Shown here piece after piece: positions 54,186 through 62,174 of a DNA stretch of 64,000 bases (positions within the stretch are counted from its first letter, which is position 1; each line of letters starts with the position of its first letter). Source of the DNA: Sphingobium baderi (GTDB taxonomy: Bacteria > Pseudomonadota > Alphaproteobacteria > Sphingomonadales > Sphingomonadaceae); NCBI RefSeq assembly GCF_001456115.1, contig NZ_CP013264.1, positions 3,614,501-3,678,500 on the forward strand, given 5' to 3'. Below the pieces are notes generated by a model, which was not told the DNA's origin, made no database searches, and worked only from the letters and a program-made list of their open reading frames with translations. The position numbers and the translations under genes were made by a program.

Positions 54186-54926
54186 TTAATCTACCGAACG
54201 ATCGGCACGCTGTTTTTTAGCGTCTTCTTTCTCGCGACGCCTGATATCCCGTTCCGCGTTCTTAATACGTTCAGCCACCTCGATATGCTCAATGGCTTTG
54301 GCTGCTGGAATGTGGCGATTGACCTTTACAATCTCAGGCAACTCATCAGTCCAAAAACTGTGAAGCAAATTCCTGCTTTCCTCGCATTCTTCCCATGCTT
54401 TCTGCAGGTGTATTTCGTTCACAATACGTGCTTTAGAGAAAAATATCTCGTGGGGTGAATTCATTCGAGCGGACCCAACCGCCTCAGCCTCGATGGCCGA
54501 TCTCGTTGCATGAGTATAAGCATCACTCGTGAATAGCGCCAATTGGCTGGGTTCACCCTCACAGATCGCCCAAAGCCCATGGGCAACTTCATTACGTTTT
54601 TTCGCAGCTTTTGATACCACATTCAGGACCGCCCGCACCGTCGCCGCTGCCCTCTCACCCGCCGTGTCCTTCAACGCAGCGGACATATATTCAACGCGCC
54701 GGTCCCAACCCTTTAGCTCTTTGAATTGTGCGAGCCTGGCTTCGTCCTTCGTCAGTGCTAAAAAGATGGAATCAAGGCGCGCCTCTGTTTCAGCCCAACT
54801 TGCGATGATTAATGCTACAATCACGGCTAGATTAGGGTGCTGGGTCAGAACGAATGGCTGGATTTTAACCGTTGCCTCCTTGGGGACTTTCACATCGCTT
54901 ATCAGCAATTTTCTTCCTATCACCAT
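54186..54926 (-). CDS. HEPN-like protein (second of two)
   Basis: This 246-residue protein carries R111-N112-x3-H116 in KKRNEVAHGLW, preceded by LIIASWAETEARLDSIFLAL, so it shares architecture with the protein at 52882 (W...E lead-in, R-x4-H, then LW). A charged C-terminal tail (AERIKNAERDIRRREKEDAKK) follows. The gene is convergent with the membrane-protein gene. The pattern RN-x3-HG-x-W occurs in many island-borne hypothetical proteins. A toxin or immunity-type RNase role is inferred only. Confidence 0.55.
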   Translation of the reverse strand: MVIGRKLLISDVKVPKEATVKIQPFVLTQHPNLAVIVALIIASWAETEARLDSIFLALTKDEARLAQFKELKGWDRRVEYMSAALKDTAGERAAATVRAVLNVVSKAAKKRNEVAHGLWAICEGEPSQLALFTSDAYTHATRSAIEAEAVGSARMNSPHEIFFSKARIVNEIHLQKAWEECEESRNLLHSFWTDELPEIVKVNRHIPAAKAIEHIEVAERIKNAERDIRRREKEDAKKQRADRSVD

Positions 54927-54985
54927 CTAACCATCTGCTTTCCTACCATATAGTTAGAAAACAACAGCTTTCAAAGCGATGTGTC

Positions 54986-55543
54986 CTACCGCTCAAAAGA
55001 CCTGATTTTCGTCAACAACATCTGGCCGAGTTCGACGGTAGATTGCGCGTTCAGAAGTGCGCCATCGTGGAAATGCGTTGGCAGGTCATGGCGGATTCGG
55101 AATTGGAAGGATGGTAGGTGGGAATTCGGTGTGAGGCCGTCCACCTCAACATATTGGGCGATTAGCTGGGCGCAGCGTTTTGCGTCTGCGTATTTGGCGA
55201 AGTCCAATGTGGGGAAAAGGAAGGCATAGCAGCTTAAGCCGTCACTTTGAGTGGGGATCATCAGGAAGGCGCGTTCTGCATCTGTCAGCCTCGTAGCCAC
55301 CTTCAAGGCTTTGGTGGCGTCATATTCCAACGTCACCGCTGAGCAGCCGTCATGATGCCGAGTCAGCGCGTTCGCCGTCCGCCATTCGCTGGTGCCAAAT
55401 GTGCTGCTGGTAGCGGCCAATTGTTCGATCAATTGCAGGGCGTCAAAATCGCCCGGATTGTCGCCATACAACGGGGCCAAATGGTATCCGATTATCTTGC
55501 CGTTCTGAAATTCGCTCAACGTGATCGCTGGTATGCTGCTCAT
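54986..55543 (-). CDS. Hypothetical protein at the end of the phage structural segment
   Basis: This 185-residue product begins MSSIPAITLSEFQNGKIIGY and ends LGQMLLTKIRSFER. It follows the fibre-like gene on the same strand. Its ATG is preceded by TAAATA-N4 rather than a ribosome site. No family is recognised; the position suggests a tail or assembly accessory protein. Confidence 0.6.
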   Translation of the reverse strand: MSSIPAITLSEFQNGKIIGYHLAPLYGDNPGDFDALQLIEQLAATSSTFGTSEWRTANALTRHHDGCSAVTLEYDATKALKVATRLTDAERAFLMIPTQSDGLSCYAFLFPTLDFAKYADAKRCAQLIAQYVEVDGLTPNSHLPSFQFRIRHDLPTHFHDGALLNAQSTVELGQMLLTKIRSFER

Positions 55544-55553
55544 ACCCTATTTA
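55544..55553 (-). promoter_or_regulatory. TAAATA box 4 bases before the 185-residue gene
   Basis: TAAATA (55548-55553) plus GGGT precede the ATG on the minus strand. Confidence 0.4.
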
Positions 55554-55587
55554 TGGAAAGTCGGCGTTTTCGGCGCGGCCCCTACAG

Positions 55588-56331
55588 TCATGCCGCCAAA
55601 AAGCTGATGCCAGAAAACGACGTGAAGGCTGTGTTTCCTGACTGCATGATGACGTCGCCATCGACGGTTATATCGATGCGGCAAGAGCCGCCGCCAGACC
55701 AAGGGCCGAACATGAGCGTTCCGCTCGGCCTGAATCCCGGCAGAAGCGTGAAGAGGGTCACTCCGCTGGTGCTACTTCCGCCGGGCGCTTGGATAAGCCC
55801 CTCCAGCACGACAATTCCCTCGATAGTCTTATAGTATTGAGCGCCCAAATAACCCCCGCCGTAGTTGATCCACGGGCTATTCAGCGAAGGAAGCTGGACG
55901 GCAGGAGTGGTCAGCAGACCTTGTTTTTGCGCTTCCAACTGAGAAATTGCGAGTTGCACGTCTGTAGCAGTGATGCCGCCGACTGGAACGCAGCCGACGA
56001 TGCCAGCCGACAAATCCGACCATGTAGTTGCCCCATCCGCTGTGCTGAATTTCTGGAGAATTTGTCCACTGCCGCCGCCGTTCGGCACCTGATTGATCGG
56101 GACGAATTCAAGCCCGCTGCCGTCAGCCTTGATCCTCACAAAATCCAAGCCGTGGCTGATGTAACTGTCTGGCACGTCTTGCAGGTTGAGAAAGGTGTTG
56201 TCTGCTGGGTCAGGCAGATCGCCAAGCCAAGGCTTGCTCGGTTTCCAGATACGCTTTGACGGATCGAAGGCCAGCACATCGTTTTCGACGGCAGGTATGG
56301 CCAGCGCCACGTCCTTCAAATCGTTCATCAA
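55588..56331 (-). CDS. Phage tail fibre-like or virion decoration protein
   Basis: The 247-residue product has a Gly/Ser-rich, low-complexity middle (QVPNGGGSGQILQKF) and a C-terminal beta-rich part (YKTIEGIVVLEGLIQ, FTLLPGFRPSGTLMF, RIDITVDGDV), as seen in phage tail fibres and tail-needle or base-plate proteins. The N-terminus (AVENDVLAFDPSKRIWKP) resembles structural repeats at fibre starts. It follows the head-completion gene 17 bases later. Confidence 0.6.
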   Translation of the reverse strand: MMNDLKDVALAIPAVENDVLAFDPSKRIWKPSKPWLGDLPDPADNTFLNLQDVPDSYISHGLDFVRIKADGSGLEFVPINQVPNGGGSGQILQKFSTADGATTWSDLSAGIVGCVPVGGITATDVQLAISQLEAQKQGLLTTPAVQLPSLNSPWINYGGGYLGAQYYKTIEGIVVLEGLIQAPGGSSTSGVTLFTLLPGFRPSGTLMFGPWSGGGSCRIDITVDGDVIMQSGNTAFTSFSGISFLAA

Positions 56332-56348
56332 GGGCGCAGGCGCGCTCC

Positions 56349-56684
56349 TTACGGTCGGAACGTAAGCACGACACCCTTGATCGTTTTAGGGGTAACAGCC
56401 GTCACTCTGAGTGAGAGGCCAGCTACAGAGAGCAAATCGCCTTGCTCCATTTTCTCGCGGCATGTGGCAGTCTGGATAACCGTCTCAACGCCGTTGTCGT
56501 CCTTCACCTTGCGCTTGCCTAACTTCACCTCGACGGTGAGTTGCTGTTGAACGTCAGGTGTGGTTGGCTTTCCTGTTACGCGGTTGAACGTGCCTTTGGT
56601 GATACGGGTCAAAGTGCCACTGACGCCAAAAGCGGCGAATATCTGCTCCCTACCGTCGATGAATTTGCCAACAATATCCGTCAT
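56349..56684 (-). CDS. Phage head-completion/head-tail joining-type protein
   Basis: This 111-residue product overlaps the connector gene by 4 bases. Its small size, the beta-rich pattern (VTGKPTTPDVQQQLTVEVKLGKRKV, LSVAGLSLRVTAV) and its position after capsid and connector genes match head-closure or minor tail proteins. Assignment rests mainly on gene order. Confidence 0.55.
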   Translation of the reverse strand: MTDIVGKFIDGREQIFAAFGVSGTLTRITKGTFNRVTGKPTTPDVQQQLTVEVKLGKRKVKDDNGVETVIQTATCREKMEQGDLLSVAGLSLRVTAVTPKTIKGVVLTFRP

Positions 56685-57088
56685 AGGACCATACGCCCAA
56701 AGCTGATGCTGGCGCCGGTTGATGCGGCCACTCTGAGTGGTGCAAGCAATGCGGTTACGAGCGGATAAGGGTCTGTGTATGGGGCTTTGTCAGCGTCCTG
56801 ATATGTCGTTTTGATGCTGTCGCCGTCGCTCTCGATTTCCTCAGATTTGATGGCTGGATCAGCCTTCAATGCGACTGGATTGGTTTGGATTTCCAAGGCG
56901 AGCAATGCGGTTGCAATCACAAGCCGTTGGTTGTCAGCCTCTACGTCCGCTTTGAAGGGCAGATAGTGGGCAGTGATATAATCATCTGCCTTGGCCAAAG
57001 CTGCGGTTTTTTGTGTGGTGCTTAGATTGGACCATTCAGTGTTACCGCGAACTGTATGGACTTCATCAGCTTGGATTATCGTTATCAT
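56681..57088 (-). CDS. Phage head-tail connector protein (gp6/DnaT-like type)
   Basis: I start at ATG 57088 (135 residues), where homologous-looking sequence MITIIQADEVHTVRGNTEWSNLS begins; an ATG 15 bases upstream is possible. The pattern TEWSNLSTTQKTAALAKADDYI and VIATALLALEIQTNP fits the head-tail adaptor family in tailed phages. It lies directly downstream of the capsid fragment in the same direction. ATG is preceded by TAAATA-N4. Confidence 0.65.
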   Translation of the reverse strand: MITIIQADEVHTVRGNTEWSNLSTTQKTAALAKADDYITAHYLPFKADVEADNQRLVIATALLALEIQTNPVALKADPAIKSEEIESDGDSIKTTYQDADKAPYTDPYPLVTALLAPLRVAASTGASISFGRMVL

Positions 57089-57098
57089 ACCGTATTTA
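57089..57098 (-). promoter_or_regulatory. TAAATA box 4 bases before the connector gene
   Basis: TATAAATA with CGGT before ATG on the minus strand; TAAATA occupies 57093-57098. Confidence 0.45.
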
Positions 57099-57172
57099 TA
57101 CAAACGGTCAGCTACTCAGAGCGAAGCCCCGCCATTGCTGACGAGGCTCCTTAACTCCTTTATGTTTTTGGA

Positions 57173-57841
57173 TTAGCCGCCGGTTACATCGTGAGCGAAG
57201 AAACGGAATGGAACATATTGCTTGTCCACTGCCAATTCCCATGATCCGCTGTGAGCGAGGTTGCCAGTGGTTGCAGCTTCAGTTGGTGAAACTCCGCCCT
57301 TGTAGTTGAAGCCTTGTGGGTGAAGGACAACTGACTGACGGCTGTGGAGAATGTCGCCACCTTGGCCGTTACCGCCGTTTGCGATGCGCTCAACTTCAAA
57401 TGGGACCATGCCTGCTGGGGTGCCAGTGCCGAACGCCAAAGCGCCTGAACGAGCAACTACGGACATGTTATCACCAAAAGTCTTATCGACGATGATCTTG
57501 TATCCTGCCCATGTGTCGAAACCGATGTTGGTTTGTGAAGCTGGAACGTAGCTGTTCTTTTCTTGCTTCTGCAACTTGCCCTTGGTTGCTGGTGAGATGA
57601 TGATTGTGTCGAACTGGTCGGCATACAAGTCAGCATCAACGGTAGCGTCAATGATGAGGTCCAAACCAAATGCAGTGGTGTTTGGCAAGATGTTGACAGT
57701 CAAAGCTGAAACAGCAGCTTGGATGCCCTTCAATGAAGCAGTTGCTCTGCGTTGGAAAACGCCATTCCAGTAGTCAGCCAAACCAGCTTGGATGCCACCC
57801 TTTGCGTCATACAATGTGACCATACGGGCAGCGAAGGGCAC
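57173..57841 (-). pseudogene. Major capsid protein, N-terminal part missing
   Basis: The 222 readable codons (GTG at 57841) match the C-terminal two thirds of a tailed-phage coat protein: LYDAKGGIQAGLADYWNGVFQRR at the start, GLDLIIDATVDADLYADQFD, and a late FGTGTPAGMVPFEVERIANGGNGQGGD with SRQSVVLHPQGFNYKG. Related capsids are usually around 330 residues with an N-terminal domain of about 100 residues that is absent here. Upstream, the frame meets a stop and then the opposite-strand GIY-YIG reading frame. The codon choice is visibly AT-richer than neighbours. This phage could not build its own head from this gene. Confidence 0.75.
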
Positions 57842-58231
57842 CGCTTAACGAATGGCAAGGGCCGATGCATCCAATGCCATCCCGCCACCATTGGCTTCGT
57901 GTTACGCCATGCGCGACCAGGGTGGATTTATATCGCGGTTGCCCACGGCAAGCAGCTTACAAAAGTCGGCATCGGGGCCGATGTTGAAGAACGGTTACGG
58001 CAACTCAACGCACATCGATTAGCGGGGATAAGTCGCTGGGACTTGGTCTATTCCGATTGGAGCGAAAAGCCCGCCACGCTTGAAGCCGAGTTGCACCGCC
58101 GCCTTGCGAAGTATCGTCAAGAATTTAGCTATGATCGCAAAGGTGGCCAGATAGGGCGAGAGGTTTTTGCCTGCTCCGCAGCCCAAGCGATAACTGCACT
58201 TGCCGAGATATACGCAGACGAACCCGATTGA
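57752..58231 (+). CDS. GIY-YIG nuclease-like protein, apparently 5' truncated
   Basis: The domain PGWIYIAVAHGKQLTKVGIGADVEERLRQLNAH with LEAELHRRLAKYRQEF is a T5orf172/MUG113-type GIY-YIG domain. Just before it, GHRLTNGKGRCIQCHP looks like the second half of a zinc ribbon, whose first half (C-x2-GH) is missing. The first ~25 codons of the open frame (from ATG 57752) are antisense to the capsid gene. A GTG at 57899 would give a 110-residue domain-only protein. The junction with the capsid gene at about 57825-57841 therefore seems to join two truncated genes. Annotated as CDS because a domain-only product remains possible. Confidence 0.55.
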   Translation: MENAIPVVSQTSLDATLCVIQCDHTGSEGHRLTNGKGRCIQCHPATIGFVLRHARPGWIYIAVAHGKQLTKVGIGADVEERLRQLNAHRLAGISRWDLVYSDWSEKPATLEAELHRRLAKYRQEFSYDRKGGQIGREVFACSAAQAITALAEIYADEPD

Positions 58232-58242
58232 TTTGCGACATT

Positions 58243-59103
58243 CTATGCCGCCAGTCCATCAATCCAGCCTTTGATATCTGGATGGCTGTTTTTCCTCTTT
58301 TTCCAGCCGTCCATGCCTGCCAGCATGGTCTTTGGATAAGTGGACTGAACGAACGTCACGAAACGCTTTGAGGGGTCGCCGTGGGGGGTAGCCTTGACGA
58401 CGATGCAATCTGGATTGGTTGGCGGCTTCTTGCCCTTGGGGTCTTTGTCGCCGTGGATAATCCCAAGCTGGAAATCGCAGTTGTCGAGGTCATCCCACGC
58501 AATCTCAAGCGAGCGCCACAGGCCATCTGGTGCTCCAGCATCATCCAGCTTCTTTTTGACCACGGCAGCGTCATAAAACACGATGTGTTCCTTGCTTCCG
58601 TCCTTGTAGTCCAGATTGCCTGAACCTGTTTCGTCCCAAATGCTGACTGTGACTGGCTGATTTCGGTCTAAGGGCTTCTGAACGACCTCCGTTGCTGGTG
58701 GGGTCTGGGCATTAGCCTGCTCAACCTCGCCTTCAATGCGATCACAAGCGGCATGAGCAACAGCTTCCGCACTGCCATAGTGGGCGATAAGCGCCTGCCA
58801 GTGGTCCTCAACGGTGAACGATTGGATGGGCTGAGGTGCATGGGTCGCAACGCCCTTCTTTTTCCATGCCCAAGCCGTAGTGCGGCCAATCTGGACAAGC
58901 TGGTTAGGGAGCGTGATGCCAAGGTGAATGTCGATGTTGCGGATAAGACCCTGTGACTGCTTCTCTGTGAGCCTGCCCTTGTCCAGCAATGTGTCGATGT
59001 ATGATCGGATATAACGGATGGTCTTAGCGCCATCGCCTGATTTTGGATTTTGCTTGTCTATGATTTTGAGGGCAAGACTGACCCAATTAATCTGTTTAGC
59101 CAC
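58243..59103 (-). CDS. Hypothetical phage protein (286 residues)
   Basis: A GTG start at 59103 has AAAGGAG 10 bases upstream. The protein reads NWVSLALKIIDKQNPKSGDGAKTIRYIRSYIDTLLDKGRLTEKQS at the N-terminus and KDGSKEHIVFYDAAVVKKKLDD later. I recognise no family. Position at the upstream end of the structural genes and general composition suggest a phage gene. Confidence 0.65.
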   Translation of the reverse strand: MAKQINWVSLALKIIDKQNPKSGDGAKTIRYIRSYIDTLLDKGRLTEKQSQGLIRNIDIHLGITLPNQLVQIGRTTAWAWKKKGVATHAPQPIQSFTVEDHWQALIAHYGSAEAVAHAACDRIEGEVEQANAQTPPATEVVQKPLDRNQPVTVSIWDETGSGNLDYKDGSKEHIVFYDAAVVKKKLDDAGAPDGLWRSLEIAWDDLDNCDFQLGIIHGDKDPKGKKPPTNPDCIVVKATPHGDPSKRFVTFVQSTYPKTMLAGMDGWKKRKNSHPDIKGWIDGLAA

Positions 59104-59385
59104 GATATACGCGCTCCTTTCAGTTGATGCGATTGTCCGATTTTATAGATGAGATTCCCGTCTCATCTTGTCCGTTCCACTCCTTTCGCGCTGTGGGCAG
59201 CAACCATCTTGAAAGGATTTGGGAATCGGACATTGCTGCCCACATTTTTATTTATTATTTACTGTCAGATTATAGCGAATATGATTGATCTAAGTCGATA
59301 TCCGCGCGTCGCCATTCATTTAGATACTCGTCTGGGCGAAGCCTAATGCTCTAATGTGCTTCCAGACTGCGAAGCCGAGAATGGA
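59104..59385. other. AT-rich intergenic region upstream of the repeat arrays
   Basis: A short plus-strand frame from 59149 (65 codons) has no ribosome site and is not supported. The DNA from about 59260 onward is AT-rich and together with the repeats that follow makes 701 bases (59104-59804) without a gene, the longest such gap in the window. Confidence 0.5.
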
Positions 59386-59437
59386 GCGAGTTTTAAGCGA
59401 GCGTAATGAAGGCGAGTTTTCAACGAGCATGATAATG
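59386..59437. repeat. Imperfect 26-bp direct repeat
   Basis: GCGAGTTTTAAGCGAGCGTA (59386 on) is repeated as GCGAGTTTTCAACGAGCATG (59412 on) with a 26-bp period. It precedes the 11-bp array by about 170 bases. Confidence 0.55.
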
Positions 59438-59606
59438 CCCATTTGAATCACATGATTTTTCGACTTATTTTATGAGCGCCAGCGGCGCTGAAAATGTGGA
59501 GCGAAGCGACCGAAATAATAATGCGCTTCATGATATTTTATTTTATATTATTCTACATTATAGAGGCTCAGAAACCGCTGATTTCTGCGGGTTAGAATGG
59601 CATTTT

Positions 59607-59693
59607 TGTTTGACTGATGTTTGACTGACGTTTGACCGATGTTTAATTGACGTTTGACTCGTGTTTGACCGGAGTTAAACACTGTTTAACTGG
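59607..59693. repeat. 11-bp phased tandem array, consensus YGTTTGACYGA
   Basis: Six contiguous units start at 59607, 59618, 59629, 59640, 59651 and 59662 (TGTTTGACTGA, TGTTTGACTGA, CGTTTGACCGA, TGTTTAATTGA, CGTTTGACTCG, TGTTTGACCGG). A 10-bp inverse-like unit AGTTAAACAC and TGTTTAACTGG at 59683 follow. An 11-bp period places each unit on the same helix face, as in iterons of replication origins or multimer binding sites. It lies in a gene-free, AT-rich stretch. Confidence 0.85.
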
Positions 59694-59704
59694 AGAGTTA
59701 GAAA

Positions 59705-59736
59705 AACCCACCGCCGCAATGAAACGGCGATGGGTT
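59705..59736. terminator. Inverted repeat downstream of the array
   Basis: AACCCACCGCCG at 59705-59716 and CGGCGATGGGTT at 59725-59736 pair around an 8-base loop with one mismatch. On the minus strand it lies 69 bases past the stop of the 111-residue gene at 59805 and is followed there by TTTTTC, so it could end that transcript. Confidence 0.6.
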
Positions 59737-59804
59737 ATCATGCTTGGTTGAGCATTGCGCTCTCCCTTGCTGTCAGGTGTCAGCGTGACGTGCTGACTTA
59801 CGCG

Positions 59805-60140
59805 TTATGATGCCCAGTATTGGCCATACGCATGGTAGATTCCTTCGACTGCTTTCGCTGTGAAATCATCCTCGATGTTATGACGATAAGCGGTGTCAAT
59901 TTCGCAATCAGGGTGACTGTGTTTGGCAAACAGTCTCATCGCCATGCTTCGATATTGATCGCCAGCAAGATGGACGAATTCAATACCCTCTTTGTTTTTA
60001 GGCACCGTCACAGTTACCGTTGAAACATCGCTTCCGAGCTTAATGCCGAAAACGATCCCTTGGATACCACGACGTTGAAGTGAACCAAACTCCTGGTCAA
60101 TATGATGTTCCAGAATGTCTTTCATGAGCAGATTTTTCAT
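59805..60140 (-). CDS. Hypothetical protein (111 residues)
   Basis: The gene starts directly after the stop of the upstream 152-residue gene (no gap), so the two are cotranscribed. The product has KNLLMKDILEHHIDQEFGSLQRRGIQGIVFGIKLGSDVSTVTVTV and FAKHSHPDCEIDTAYRHNIEDDF. The helical start and beta core suggest a folded protein. The function is unknown. Confidence 0.6.
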   Translation of the reverse strand: MKNLLMKDILEHHIDQEFGSLQRRGIQGIVFGIKLGSDVSTVTVTVPKNKEGIEFVHLAGDQYRSMAMRLFAKHSHPDCEIDTAYRHNIEDDFTAKAVEGIYHAYGQYWAS

Positions 60141-60599
60141 TTAATTTCCTTTCATAGATTGCAGGGTTAGATCGAACGTGCGCGGCTCCACGTCTCGCGA
60201 CGCAAGGTCCTGCATTTTCGCCACTTGGCTGGGGTAGAACAAAAAGCAGAGGTTGAGCTTGTCGTAGCCAATGCCTTGATGGACGAAGCCGGTCGCGCAG
60301 ATCGTTACTGCATTTGGCTCGAACATATGCCGGGCGCTGACGCACTGGACAGTAAGGCCACAGCGCGTAAATGCCTTTTCGATTAGCGATTTGACGTGAT
60401 TGAAGCCGCCGATGATGCCTTCATTCGTGCTAACATCGATATCAAGGAACTGACTATCGAAGAGCGACGGCGCTTCAAATTCCTTGATCCCTCGTATCCA
60501 GCACATGTTGGCTTTTTTCGCCAAGGCAGTCGCCTTTTGTCCGTTGCCTATCTTGGCGCGGATCTCAGCAGCTATTTGTATTTGAGCTTTGGGTAGCAT
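60141..60599 (-). CDS. Hypothetical protein (152 residues)
   Basis: Product: LPKAQIQIAAEIRAKIGNGQKATALAKKANMCWIRGIKEF at the start and GFVHQGIGYDKLNLCFLFYPSQVAKMQDLASRDVEPRTFDL later. No motif is recognised. It lies upstream of and abuts the 111-residue gene. Confidence 0.6.
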   Translation of the reverse strand: MLPKAQIQIAAEIRAKIGNGQKATALAKKANMCWIRGIKEFEAPSLFDSQFLDIDVSTNEGIIGGFNHVKSLIEKAFTRCGLTVQCVSARHMFEPNAVTICATGFVHQGIGYDKLNLCFLFYPSQVAKMQDLASRDVEPRTFDLTLQSMKGN

Positions 60600-60829
60600 G
60601 TATTTTCAAACTCCGACGACTATGATGATCGACCAGCCTGGCGCATCGCCCGACGCACAGTGGGCCGTTTTCAAAAGCGCGGTTTTGCGCTGTTGAATTG
60701 GTTGGGACTAACGATGTGAAAGAGCTGACTTGGCGCTGTTGGGCAGTGCTGCGTCGTTGAAGCCTTGATACAGAAGGGTTGTCTTGATAGGCAGTTGGCA
60801 CGATATATATTCGATAACGAGCCAACCCA
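60600..60829. other. Divergent intergenic region (230 bases)
   Basis: It separates the 152-residue gene and the 332-residue gene, which point away from each other, and should hold their promoters. Repeated TTGG/GCTGTTG words are present but I see no clear operator or terminator. Confidence 0.35.
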
Positions 60830-61828
60830 TTGCAGACTGAAAGACGGCGCAAGCGGCGCACACCAAATCTGAGCTTCATTGCGGTCCATGAAGACCGCTG
60901 GATGGATTTTCCTGAGATTTGGGCGGCGGAATTGTGGTTCAAATTCCTGCAAATCAGTCCAAGCTACGAACTGGCTCGCAAATACCGTGCTGGCGAACTG
61001 ACAGGCACAGAGGCGCTACCAGCGGACTTTAAGGCCGTGCTGGCTGTCTATGATGATCTTGGAGACGTTCAAACGCTCAGCGACGAACGGCTGGACAGAC
61101 AATACCGTTTTATGGGGCATTTCGGTTCGCAGCCTAACACTGCCCAGCTTGGCATTGTGCGCCACGACAGCCCAGAGCGGGCTTCTGACGTTATGGACGG
61201 GCTTGAGGGTTATCTGGGGCACCAGTGGATCGCTGAGGGCAAGCCGTCAGCCGTTATTGCTGCGATCCCGTTAGGCATGAGCAAAGCGGCAATCATGAAG
61301 CAGATTGAGGCGATGCTGGATGGGCTGATGCCAGACACACACATTCTGGCAGATGGCTCGCCCAAATATCAGGCAGCAGCCAAGCGGAACGATCTACCAA
61401 GCGTGGACCGCTATTATAATGTCCTGCGGATCAAGGCTGCGCGACCGAAGCTGAAAAACTGGCAAATCGGCGTGATGGCCAAACTCAGCGAGGCACATAA
61501 GAAGGAACACCTCAAAACGCGATCCGCCAGACCTGACTACGATCCAACAAAGGACCGCAATACGCTCAAGGAACTGACAAGCCGTGCCGTGGGCCGTGGG
61601 CATATGATCGCGGAGAATGCAGCCAGAGGCATTTTCCCTGATTATGCAAAATGCGAACATGCCGTGCCGTTGGATTGGAATCTCCTGCATCAGCAATGGC
61701 GAGCGCGATGCGTTTTGTCAGGCCAGCGAAACGATGAGTTTTGGAAGGACATAAACGTCAAAGAGCGGATGGCGGAACCTGTCGCTGGCGGTGTGGAGTT
61801 GGGCTGGGACGACTATTTCCAAGGCTAA
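60830..61828 (+). CDS. Hypothetical protein (332 residues)
   Basis: A TTG at 60830 gives a basic N-terminus (RRRKRRTPNLSF) and then MDFPEIWAAELWFKFLQISPSYELARKYRAGEL. ATG 60902 is an alternative start inside it. DDLGDVQTL and a C-terminal KNWQIGVMAKLSEAHKKEH...VGRGHMIAENAARGIFPDYAKC follow. It reads like a soluble, helical island protein. I recognise no family and do not propose a function. Confidence 0.65.
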   Translation: MQTERRRKRRTPNLSFIAVHEDRWMDFPEIWAAELWFKFLQISPSYELARKYRAGELTGTEALPADFKAVLAVYDDLGDVQTLSDERLDRQYRFMGHFGSQPNTAQLGIVRHDSPERASDVMDGLEGYLGHQWIAEGKPSAVIAAIPLGMSKAAIMKQIEAMLDGLMPDTHILADGSPKYQAAAKRNDLPSVDRYYNVLRIKAARPKLKNWQIGVMAKLSEAHKKEHLKTRSARPDYDPTKDRNTLKELTSRAVGRGHMIAENAARGIFPDYAKCEHAVPLDWNLLHQQWRARCVLSGQRNDEFWKDINVKERMAEPVAGGVELGWDDYFQG

Positions 61829-61832
61829 TGAG

Positions 61833-62174
61833 CTATCTCAGCAGTTTGAAAAAGTCGTCCATCGTCATCACTACGAGTGGCACTTTGCGGTCGGCTTTGA
61901 TGACGGCCAGCGGGGTTAGATCGTTCTGGCTTTTGGCCTGCTCGATGGCATCATACACCAGAGCGATTTTCGACCTGGCTTTTGCCTCTACGCTAAATGG
62001 GAATTGAGCCTTAGCGGCGGTGGAAAGCTGGATATCCTCGCCATTGCTGCCCATTGGGGTTGAGCGCACATCGTCCAGCGTCAGATTCGGATACTTGGCC
62101 AAGATCGTATCGCGGACGGTCTGTTGCAGTTTCCTGCCCTTCGCCTTGGCTGCTGACGTTGATATGCGGGCCAT
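61833..62174 (-). CDS. Phage PD-(D/E)XK nuclease, Holliday-junction-resolvase-like
   Basis: The 113-residue product has SAAKAKGRKLQQTVRDTI at the start, then the nuclease core MGSNGEDIQLSTAAKAQFPFSVEAKARSK (acidic GED, then E-x-K) and a final VPLVVMTMDDFFKLL. This is the compact phage endonuclease pattern. It shares the A of TAATG with the endolysin stop upstream, so both are translated from one message. Confidence 0.7.
   Translation of the reverse strand: MARISTSAAKAKGRKLQQTVRDTILAKYPNLTLDDVRSTPMGSNGEDIQLSTAAKAQFPFSVEAKARSKIALVYDAIEQAKSQNDLTPLAVIKADRKVPLVVMTMDDFFKLLR

Noticed and set aside
59149..59346. 65-codon plus-strand ORF
   Set aside because: No ribosome site, and it lies in AT-rich, repeat-containing intergenic DNA.
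59607..59693. CRISPR array
   Set aside because: The repeats are 11 bp and contiguous without spacers, and no cas gene is present.
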